From: 62-47 sp049647485
GTDB taxonomy: Bacteria; Pseudomonadota; Alphaproteobacteria; Rhizobiales; Xanthobacteraceae
DNA: 21,601 bases
NCBI GenBank assembly: GCA_049647485.1
Contig: JBARXT010000018.1
Coordinates: forward strand, 1-21,601
Direction of reading: 5' to 3'
Part shown: one piece after another, positions 15,707 through 21,601 of the stretch
Numbering within the stretch: the stretch's first letter is position 1
Layout: every line of letters begins with the position of its first letter
Notes under the pieces: model-generated
What the model saw: the letters and a program-made list of their open reading frames with translations, nothing else
Databases searched by the model: none
Told to the model about the DNA's origin: nothing
Position numbers and translations under genes: made by a program

Positions 15707-16942
15707 ATGCGTCATGGACTTTGCGGCCGGTCGCTCGCGGCTGTGGCCGGGTTCGCTTTACTGGCCTGTTCGGTGTCCTATCCTGCGCTGGCGCAGGACA
15801 AGTTGGTGAAGATCGGCGTGCTCACCGATCAGTCCGGGCTCTATCAGGATCTCGGCGGCGCGGGCTCGACCCTTGCGGCGGAAATGGCCGCCGAAGACTC
15901 GGGCCTTCGTGCGAAGGGCTGGAAGATCGAGGTGATCTCCGGCGATCACCAGAACAAGCCGGACATCGGCGTCAACCTGGCGCGGCAATGGCTCGATGTC
16001 GACAAGGTGGACGTGGTCGCCGACATCAACAATTCGAGCGTGGCGCTTGCCGTCAACAACGTGACGCGCGAGAAGAACGCGATCCACCTCAACTCCGGCG
16101 CCGCCAGCACCGATCTCACCAACGCACAGTGTTCGCCGAACACCGTGCACTGGACCTACGACACCTACATGCTGGCGCATTCCACCGGCAAGGCGCTGGT
16201 GAAGGCGGGCAGCGATAGCTGGTTCTTCCTCACCGCGGACTACGCCTTCGGCTCGGCGCTGGAGCGCGACGCGACCGCCATCATCAAGGAGTCCGGCGGC
16301 AAGGTGATGGGCGGCGTCAAGCATCCGCTGAATACGTCTGACTTCTCGTCGTTCCTGCTGCAGGCGCAGGCCTCGAAAGCGAAGATTATCGGCCTCGCCA
16401 ATGCTGGCGGCGACACCACCAATGCGATCAAGCAGGCGGCGGAGTTCGTCATCGTCGCGGGCGGGCAGAAACTGGCGGCGATGCTGCTGTTCATCACCGA
16501 CGTCAAGTCGATCGGGCTTCAGACCGCGCAGGGGCTCAATCTCACCGAGACGTTCTATTGGGACCTCAACGACAAGACCCGCGCCTTCTCGGAGCGCTTT
16601 GCCAAGCGGATGCGCAAGGGATCGCCGCCGACCATGACCCACGCCGGCGTCTACGGCGGGCTGCTGCATTACTTCAAGGCACTTGAGGCGATGGGCGGCA
16701 ATCCCCATGACGGCGCCAAGGTGGTCGCGAAAATGAAGACGATGCCGACCGACGATCCGTTGTTCGGGCCGGGCGCCATTGAGGCGAACGGCCGCGCCAT
16801 TCATCCAGCCTATCTGTTCGAGGTGAAGAAGCCGTCGGAATCGAAGGGGCCGTGGGATCTCTACAAGCTGGTCGGCACCACGCCGGCCGACCAGGCCTTC
16901 CTGCCGATCGCCCAGAGCACCTGCGCGCTGTTGAAGAAGTAG
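15707..16942 (+). CDS. ABC transporter periplasmic substrate-binding protein (HAAT/Leu-binding type), copy 1
   Basis: A 411-residue type-I periplasmic binding protein. The signal peptide could be cut after ALA at residue 29. Alternatively it is a lipoprotein cut before Cys21, because LLAC at 18-21 resembles a lipobox. The mature part starts KLVKIGVLTDQSGLYQDLGG and contains DHQNKPDIGVNLARQW, WFFLTADYAFG and GLANAGGDTTNAIKQAAEF, as in Bradyrhizobium-type branched-chain amino-acid or aromatic-acid binding proteins. It aligns without gaps to the protein at 20371-21597. GAGGGGAG precedes the ATG by about seven bases. No permease or ATPase lies in its own operon, so it probably shares the livGF transporter 2 kb downstream. 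The ligand is unknown. Confidence 0.93.
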   Translation: MRHGLCGRSLAAVAGFALLACSVSYPALAQDKLVKIGVLTDQSGLYQDLGGAGSTLAAEMAAEDSGLRAKGWKIEVISGDHQNKPDIGVNLARQWLDVDKVDVVADINNSSVALAVNNVTREKNAIHLNSGAASTDLTNAQCSPNTVHWTYDTYMLAHSTGKALVKAGSDSWFFLTADYAFGSALERDATAIIKESGGKVMGGVKHPLNTSDFSSFLLQAQASKAKIIGLANAGGDTTNAIKQAAEFVIVAGGQKLAAMLLFITDVKSIGLQTAQGLNLTETFYWDLNDKTRAFSERFAKRMRKGSPPTMTHAGVYGGLLHYFKALEAMGGNPHDGAKVVAKMKTMPTDDPLFGPGAIEANGRAIHPAYLFEVKKPSESKGPWDLYKLVGTTPADQAFLPIAQSTCALLKK

Positions 16943-16953
16943 CGGCACGTAAC

Positions 16954-16985
16954 CGGCGGGCAGACCGGTTTCGGCCGGCCCGCCG
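16954..16985 (+). terminator. Hairpin after binding-protein gene
   Basis: A perfect 8-bp GC stem CGGCGGGC/GCCCGCCG with a 16-base loop starts 12 bp after the TAG at 16940-16942. No U-tract follows. It probably ends the paiB-hydrolase-binding-protein transcript before the TetR-controlled promoter. Confidence 0.6.
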
Positions 16986-17041
16986 TGACATGCGACCGCG
17001 TACCCTGGTTCCGGGAGCCACGAAAGGACGGTTGCGCTCTT

Positions 17042-17074
17042 GTACCGATCGGTCTAATAAAATCCGATCAGTAC
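17042..17074. promoter_or_regulatory. TetR-type operator upstream of DUF1348 gene
   Basis: The inverted repeat GTACCGATCGG-N11-CCGATCAGTAC matches at 10 of 11 positions per arm. The AGGAG ribosome site of the next gene follows immediately at 17075-17079, so bound repressor would cover the promoter or start region. The left arm also contains the perfect 10-bp palindrome ACCGATCGGT. The adjacent TetR gene at 17568 is the obvious candidate regulator. Confidence 0.75.
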
Positions 17075-17084
17075 AGGAGCCGTC

Positions 17085-17546
17085 ATGTCCAGCCTCAGTC
17101 CGCCGTTCACGCTCGAAACCGCCACGCGCAAGGTGCGACTGGCAGAGGACGGCTGGAACAATCGCGATCCGGACAAGGTGGCGCTGGCCTATACCGAGGA
17201 CAGCCGCTGGCGGAACCGCGCCGAGTTCGTCAGCGGGCGCGCCGAGATCGTCGCCTTCCTGCAGCGCAAGTGGGCCAAGGAACTGGACTACCGGCTGATC
17301 AAGGAATTGTGGGCGTTTTCCGAGACCCGGATCGGCGTGCGCTATGCCTATGAGTGGCACGGCGACAGCGGCAACTGGTTTCGTTCTTACGGCAACGAAA
17401 ACTGGGAGTTCGATGCGGCGGGCCTGATGGGGCAGCGTCACTCGTCGATCAACGATCTGCCGATCGCGGCGTCGGAGCGCAAATTCCATTGGCCGCTTGG
17501 GCGGCGCCCGGACGATCATCCGGGGCTCTCCGATCTCGGCCTGTAA
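17085..17546 (+). CDS. DUF1348 / nuclear transport factor 2-fold protein
   Basis: A 153-residue SnoaL/NTF2-like protein of the DUF1348 group. It carries ATRKVRLAEDGWNNRDPDKVALAYTEDSRWRNR near the start, and FRSYGNENWEFDAAGLMGQRHSSINDLPI toward the end, both strongly conserved in this family. The function is not established; the fold suggests binding or isomerising a small ligand. AGGAG with five-base spacing supports ATG 17085. A near-perfect inverted repeat sits directly upstream, and a TetR gene follows after 21 bp, a frequent pairing for this family. Confidence 0.9.
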   Translation: MSSLSPPFTLETATRKVRLAEDGWNNRDPDKVALAYTEDSRWRNRAEFVSGRAEIVAFLQRKWAKELDYRLIKELWAFSETRIGVRYAYEWHGDSGNWFRSYGNENWEFDAAGLMGQRHSSINDLPIAASERKFHWPLGRRPDDHPGLSDLGL

Positions 17547-17567
17547 CTTTCGCGATGGAGGCGCGCC

Positions 17568-18146
17568 GTGCGTATGCTGCATGAACGAGCGGACGTCATT
17601 CCGCTGATCGCCGAGGTGTTTCGCGATCTCGGCTTCGAGGGGGCGACCCTTAGCCGCATTACGCAGCGCACCGGGCTCGGCAAGGGCAGCCTCTATCACT
17701 TCTTTCCCGGCGGCAAGGACGAGATGGCGCGCGCGGTCCTGGCCGATGTCGATGCCTGGTTCGAACAGTTCGTGTTCGCACCGCTGCGGCGCGATCCGCC
17801 GGCGGAGGCGATCGCCGGCATGTGGCGCGCCGTGGACGATTACTTCCGCTCCGGCCGCCGCATTTGCCTGATCGGCGCATTCGCGCTCGATGCCACGCGC
17901 GATCGCTTCGCCGCGTCGATTCACGGCTATTTCCAGCGCTGGATCGACGCCTTGCGCGATGCCCTGATCCGTGGCGGCCGCGACGCGGGCGTGGCGATAC
18001 ACGATGCGGAGGAGGCGGTGCTCGGCATCCAGGGCGCTCTGGTGCTGGCGCGGGCGACTGATGACGCCGATCTGTTCGCGCGCACCACGCGCCGGCTCGC
18101 GGCGCGCCTCGATGTGCGCGATTGTGCACAACCGGTTTGCGATTAG
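17568..18146 (+). CDS. TetR-family regulator of the DUF1348 module
   Basis: A 192-residue TetR-family protein. The helix-turn-helix covers about 11-50, with ATLSRITQRTGLGKGSLYHFFPGGKDEMA. The C-terminal part resembles the YxaF/LmrA-type ligand domain (WFEQFVFAPLRR, ICLIGAFAL). GTG 17568 is chosen as start because GGAG (17557-17560) is seven bases upstream; the in-frame ATG is two codons later. It is co-oriented with the DUF1348 gene, 21 bp apart, so both are probably controlled by the operator at 17042-17074 in a negative autoregulatory loop. The inducer is unknown. Confidence 0.9.
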   Translation: MRMLHERADVIPLIAEVFRDLGFEGATLSRITQRTGLGKGSLYHFFPGGKDEMARAVLADVDAWFEQFVFAPLRRDPPAEAIAGMWRAVDDYFRSGRRICLIGAFALDATRDRFAASIHGYFQRWIDALRDALIRGGRDAGVAIHDAEEAVLGIQGALVLARATDDADLFARTTRRLAARLDVRDCAQPVCD

Positions 18147-18206
18147 TCGACACGCGGCTAAAAGAAGCGTCCGACTCCCACACACTGTATCGGTGGTGAA
18201 CGCGAC

Positions 18207-18563
18207 ATGAGCGTGACGATTTACGGCATCAAGAATTGCGACACGATGAAGAAGGCCCGTGCGTGGCTCGATGCCCACGGCGTCGCATATCACTTTCATG
18301 ACTACAAGCAGGACGGCATCGACAGGGCGCGCCTCGCCGGATGGTGTGGCAAGGTCGGTTGGGACGTGCTGCTCAATCGTGCCGGCACCACGTTTCGCAA
18401 GCTTTCTGAGGCTGAGAAAACCAGTGTCGATGAACGCCGGGCGATCGCGCTGATGCTGGCGCAGCCGTCGATGATCAAGCGACCGGTTCTGGAGAATGCG
18501 GGCAAACTGCTGGTCGGCTTCAGGCCCGATATTTATCTCAAGGAAATCGCGCCGAAGGGGTAG
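18207..18563 (+). CDS. ArsC/Spx-family reductase-like protein (YffB type)
   Basis: A 118-residue thioredoxin-fold protein. It starts VTIYGIKNCDTMKKARAWLD with the single active-site Cys11. GTTFRKLSEAEK and MIKRPVLE follow, the family's distal motifs, with Arg92 in the KRP loop. This is the YffB/ArsC-like branch, which is glutathione-linked or of unknown role rather than proven arsenate reductase. There is no arsenic operon around it. It is 60 bp after the TetR gene on the same strand, possibly read through from it. The ribosome site is weak (GGTG). Confidence 0.9.
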   Translation: MSVTIYGIKNCDTMKKARAWLDAHGVAYHFHDYKQDGIDRARLAGWCGKVGWDVLLNRAGTTFRKLSEAEKTSVDERRAIALMLAQPSMIKRPVLENAGKLLVGFRPDIYLKEIAPKG

Positions 18564-18781
18564 GCGGGAGCGAGCCGCGTTCTGTCCCGCGATACGGTCG
18601 GTGCGAGGGCAATCGGCGCTGGACGGCGCTTTCAAGCCAGACTAAGAGCTAATGCCATGTTGAATTGCGCGCAAACGATCTTGACGTTTTGTGCCTTGCG
18701 TAGTTGTAGGCAATAGCGGCATATTCCGGCTCAAAGGGGCTGGCCCGCAATGGTTCCAAAACATTGTCGGGGATGGCTGTT

Positions 18782-18810
18782 GACACAATTCGGTCACGCG
18801 TGGGACACAA
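18782..18810 (+). promoter_or_regulatory. Phased direct repeat / possible promoter before livG
   Basis: GACACAA occurs at 18782-18788 and 18804-18810, 22 bp apart, close to two helical turns. The first copy overlaps a perfect TTGACA -35-like hexamer (18780-18785), but the -10 position is poor. The livG ribosome site follows at 18823-18830. The 274-bp gap after the ArsC-like gene otherwise shows nothing clear, apart from another TTGACG at 18681. Confidence 0.3.
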
Positions 18811-18837
18811 CGCGCGAAGGCTGAGGGGGAAAACTAA

Positions 18838-19593
18838 TTGGCCGATGAGTTCATTCTCGAAACCCATGGACTGAGCAAAGAGTTCGCGGGGTTCCTAGCG
18901 GTTCGCGACGTCAATCTGAAGATACGTCGCGGCAGCATTCATGCGTTGATCGGACCCAACGGGGCCGGCAAGACGACCTGCTTCAACCTGCTGACGAAGT
19001 TCCTGCAGCCTTCCGCCGGACGCATCGTCTACAAGGGCAAGGACATCACCGCGATGGCGCCCGCCGACGTGGCGCGGCTCGGCCTGGTGCGGTCGTTCCA
19101 GATTTCGGCGGTGTTCCCGCACCTGACCGCGCTGGAGAATGTCCGCGTGGCACTGCAACGCCAGCACGGTTCGTCGTTCGATTTCTGGCGCTCCAAGGCG
19201 GTGCTCGACCGTTTCAATTCGCGCGCGCAGGAATTGCTCGAGGATGTGGGCCTCAGCGAATTCTCCAAGACGCCGGCGGTCGAAATGCCGTATGGCCGCA
19301 AGCGCGCGCTCGAGATCGCGACCACGCTGGCGCTCGATCCGGAGATGATGCTGCTCGACGAGCCGATGGCCGGCATGGGCCACGAGGACATCGACAAGAT
19401 CGCCGCGCTGATCAAGCGCATCTCGGCCAAGTACACCATCCTCATGGTCGAACATAATCTCAACGTGGTGGCCAATCTGTCGGACATCATCACGGTGCTG
19501 ACACGCGGCAAGGTTCTGGCGGAAGGCGTCTATGCCGATCTGACCAAGGACGAGCGCGTCAAGGAAGCTTATCTGGGAGCCGGTCATGGTTGA
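18838..19593 (+). CDS. livG: HAAT-family ABC transporter ATP-binding protein LivG
   Basis: A 251-residue cytoplasmic ATPase subunit. Walker A GPNGAGKTT (39-47), Q-loop Gln88, the LivG-type degenerate signature MPYGRKRALEIA (150-161), Walker B MLLDEP (171-176) and switch His206 are all present. The replacement of LSGGQ by a PYG-type signature and the MAGM after Walker B are typical of LivG. TTG 18838 is taken as start because GAGGGGGA ends seven bases upstream and no in-frame ATG precedes the domain. It overlaps livF by eight bases, implying coupled translation. It should work with LivF, the binding protein(s) here, and permeases not seen in this window. Confidence 0.94.
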   Translation: MADEFILETHGLSKEFAGFLAVRDVNLKIRRGSIHALIGPNGAGKTTCFNLLTKFLQPSAGRIVYKGKDITAMAPADVARLGLVRSFQISAVFPHLTALENVRVALQRQHGSSFDFWRSKAVLDRFNSRAQELLEDVGLSEFSKTPAVEMPYGRKRALEIATTLALDPEMMLLDEPMAGMGHEDIDKIAALIKRISAKYTILMVEHNLNVVANLSDIITVLTRGKVLAEGVYADLTKDERVKEAYLGAGHG

Positions 19594-20335
19594 TGTGAAG
19601 ACGGCGCCCGACGCTCCGGCGAAATCCGCGGGAGCGTCGTTGTTGGAGATTCGTGATCTCCAGGCCTGGTACGGGGAATCGCACGTTCTCCATGGCATCA
19701 ATTTCGATGTGAAGACCGGCGAGGTGGTCACCTTGCTCGGCCGCAACGGCGCGGGCAAGACTTCGACCTTGAAGTCGATCATGGGCATGATCGCGAAGCG
19801 TACGGGGTCGGTTCGGTTCGATGGGCACGAGCTCATCAAGATGCACTCTGACAAGATCGCGCGCCTCGGTGTCGCTTTTTGCCCGGAGGAGCGCGGCATC
19901 TTCGCCAGCCTCAACGTGTATGAAAATCTGATGCTGCCGCCGACGGTGCGCAGCGGCGGGCTGTCGGTCGAGCAGATCTTCGAACTGTTTCCCAACCTGA
20001 AGGAGCGGCTGTCGTCGAGCCAGGGCACCAAGCTGTCCGGCGGTGAACAGCAGATGCTGGCGATCGCCCGCATCCTGCGCACCGGCGCGCGCTTCTTGAT
20101 GCTGGACGAGCCGACCGAAGGTCTTGCGCCCGTCATCATTCAGCAGATCGGTCGGACGATCCAGCGGCTGAAGTCGGAAGGCTTCACCATCCTGCTGGTC
20201 GAACAGAACTTCCGCTTCGCGTCCACGGTGGCGGATCGTTTCTACATCGTCGACCACGGCAAGGTGATCGACGGCTTCGCCAATTCCGAACTGCAGGCGA
20301 ACATGGACAAGCTGCATACGTATCTTGGCGTATAA
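19586..20335 (+). CDS. livF: HAAT-family ABC transporter ATP-binding protein LivF
   Basis: A 249-residue ATPase partner of LivG. Walker A GRNGAGKTS (52-60), canonical signature LSGGEQQM (150-157), Walker B FLMLDEP (170-176) and LVEQN with Gln in place of the switch histidine are standard for LivF. The first 20 residues are a short extension rich in Ala and Lys ahead of the domain. GGGAG six bases upstream of ATG 19586 lies inside livG, consistent with the eight-base overlap. The binding-protein gene follows after 35 bp, so the three form one operon. Confidence 0.94.
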   Translation: MVDVKTAPDAPAKSAGASLLEIRDLQAWYGESHVLHGINFDVKTGEVVTLLGRNGAGKTSTLKSIMGMIAKRTGSVRFDGHELIKMHSDKIARLGVAFCPEERGIFASLNVYENLMLPPTVRSGGLSVEQIFELFPNLKERLSSSQGTKLSGGEQQMLAIARILRTGARFLMLDEPTEGLAPVIIQQIGRTIQRLKSEGFTILLVEQNFRFASTVADRFYIVDHGKVIDGFANSELQANMDKLHTYLGV

Positions 20336-20370
20336 GCAGCCAATAATTTTAATCGGGAGGCGATGTAACG

Positions 20371-21597
20371 ATGGCTATTAAAACAAAAATTTCAGCGTTG
20401 ATGCTGGGAACGGCGCTTGCGATCGGAGCCAGCACCGGCTCGTTCGCGGGCGACAAGGTCGTCAAGATCGGCGTGCTCAACGACATGTCCGGTCTTTATG
20501 CCGATCTGGCCGGCCCTGGATCGGTGATCGCCGCCCAGATGGCCATCGAGGATTCCGGCCTCACCAAGAAGGGCTGGAAGATCGACGTACTTTCCGCCGA
20601 CCATCAGAACAAGCCGGACATCGGCGTCAACATCGCGCGGCAGTGGATCGACGTCGACAAGGTCGACGTTCTCGCCGACGTGCCGACTTCGTCGGTCGCG
20701 CTCGCGGTATCGAACCTCGCCAAGGAAAAGAACAGCATCCTGCTCGATTCCGGGGCCGGCACCTCGGACCTGACCAACAAGGCCTGTTCGCCCAACACGA
20801 TTCACTGGACCTACGACACCTACACGCTGGCCCATGGCACCGGCACCGCGCTGACCAAGTCCGGCGGCAACACCTGGTTCTTCCTGACGGCGGACTACGC
20901 CTTCGGTGCGGCGCTCGAACGCGACACCACGGCGGCGGTCGACGGCGCTGGCGGTAAGGTCGTCGGTGCGGTCAAGCATCCGCTGAACACGGCTGACTTC
21001 TCCTCATTCCTGCTTCAGGCGCAGGCATCAAAGGCCAAGGTCATCGGCCTGGCCAATGCCGGCGGCGACACCGTCAACGCGATCAAGCAGGCGGCCGAAT
21101 TCGGCATCACCAGCGGCGGCCAGAAGCTGGCGAGCCTGCTGATGTTCATTTCGGACGTTCACTCGCTCGGGCTGCAGACCGCCAAGGGGCTGAACCTGAC
21201 CGAGACGTTCTACTGGGATCTGAACGACGGCACGCGCGCCTTCTCCAAGCGGTTCCAGGATCGCATGAAGAACCATGCCATGCCGACGATGGTGCAGGCC
21301 GGCGTCTACTCGTCGCTGATCCATTACTTCAAGGCACTCGACTCGCTGGGCGAAAATCCGCACGACGGCGCGAAGGTGGTCGCCAAGATGAAGACCATGC
21401 CGACCGACGATCCGCTGTTCGGCAAGGGATCGATCGAGCCGAACGGCCGCGTGCTGCACCCGGCCTATCTGTTCGAAGTGAAGGCGCCGAACGAGTCGAA
21501 GGGCGCGTGGGACTACTACAAGCTCGTTGCCACCATCCCGGCGAACGAAGCTTTCACGCCGCTGGACAAGAGCACCTGTCCTTTGCTGAAGAAGTAA
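20371..21597 (+). CDS. ABC transporter periplasmic substrate-binding protein (HAAT/Leu-binding type), copy 2
   Basis: A 408-residue periplasmic binding protein with a clear Sec signal (MAIKTKISALMLGTALAIGA, probable cut after SFA, before GDK). The mature part KVVKIGVLNDMSGLYADLAG aligns end to end with the protein at 15707-16942 at roughly 70% identity by eye. Both end in STC-x-LLKK. GGAGG lies ten bases before the ATG. It is third in the livG-livF operon, the usual place for the cognate binding protein, and permease genes probably follow beyond the window edge. Differences around residues lining the ligand cleft may mean distinct ligands for the two copies. The ligand is unknown; amino acids, amides or aromatic acids are family possibilities. 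Confidence 0.94.
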   Translation: MAIKTKISALMLGTALAIGASTGSFAGDKVVKIGVLNDMSGLYADLAGPGSVIAAQMAIEDSGLTKKGWKIDVLSADHQNKPDIGVNIARQWIDVDKVDVLADVPTSSVALAVSNLAKEKNSILLDSGAGTSDLTNKACSPNTIHWTYDTYTLAHGTGTALTKSGGNTWFFLTADYAFGAALERDTTAAVDGAGGKVVGAVKHPLNTADFSSFLLQAQASKAKVIGLANAGGDTVNAIKQAAEFGITSGGQKLASLLMFISDVHSLGLQTAKGLNLTETFYWDLNDGTRAFSKRFQDRMKNHAMPTMVQAGVYSSLIHYFKALDSLGENPHDGAKVVAKMKTMPTDDPLFGKGSIEPNGRVLHPAYLFEVKAPNESKGAWDYYKLVATIPANEAFTPLDKSTCPLLKK

Positions 21598-21601
21598 GCT
21601 G

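Noticed and set aside
18207..18563. Arsenic resistance locus
   Set aside because: The protein is of the ArsC/Spx-like YffB branch, and no arsB, arsR or acr3 gene is nearby.
16674..18635. Very long antisense open frame (about 650 codons) across the binding-protein, DUF1348, TetR and ArsC-like genes
   Set aside because: It mirrors four well-supported genes, is arginine/alanine-rich without family motifs, and is a by-product of high GC codon bias.

Overview
The window looks like a chromosomal accessory/catabolic stretch of an alphaproteobacterium, most likely order Hyphomicrobiales and probably the Bradyrhizobium/Afipia/Rhodopseudomonas group. The evidence is high GC, a small conserved 'MCDYS...' protein I associate with that group, frequent GTG/TTG starts, and branched-chain-amino-acid-type (HAAT) ABC transporter genes with paralogous binding proteins. 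I see no rRNA, tRNA, CRISPR array, transposase or recognisable insertion sequence.

Layout. (1) 67-6354, metal/stress block: a frameshifted zinc alcohol dehydrogenase on the minus strand, divergent from a large P2-type (calcium-like) cation ATPase. After a 469-bp poorly coding stretch come a chromate transporter (chrA) and a VOC/glyoxalase-fold protein. (2) 6.64-10.6 kb, redox cassette: a minus-strand operon of two short-chain dehydrogenases around an F420-type NADP oxidoreductase, divergent from a LysR regulator. It is bracketed by two related, directly oriented palindromic repeats about 3.9 kb apart. (3) 10.65-13.07 kb: dinB-family gene divergent from a TetR regulator, then a YCII-family protein and, convergent, a conserved hypothetical protein. 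Strong perfect hairpins lie between the convergent pairs. (4) 13.2-14.8 kb: an AraC regulator divergent from a PaiB-like FMN-binding protein. (5) 14.8-21.6 kb: an alpha/beta hydrolase and a periplasmic binding protein, then an NTF2-fold (DUF1348) gene plus TetR pair behind a near-perfect operator, an ArsC/Spx-like protein, and livG-livF followed by a second binding protein. The two binding proteins are gap-free paralogues at roughly 70% identity by eye. No permease genes lie inside the window; they may follow the right edge.

How it fits together. Most blocks are small regulator-plus-enzyme modules, typically divergent with inverted or direct repeats in the shared intergenic region: LysR/SDR, TetR/DinB, AraC/PaiB and TetR/DUF1348. 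The right end is a high-affinity uptake system that may deliver a carboxylate, amide or amino-acid-like substrate to the neighbouring hydrolase; the substrate cannot be read from sequence. I found no clearly new defence or mobile system. The best leads are the paired palindromic repeats around the redox cassette, the TetR operator, the duplicated binding protein, and the degenerate reading frames ahead of chrA.
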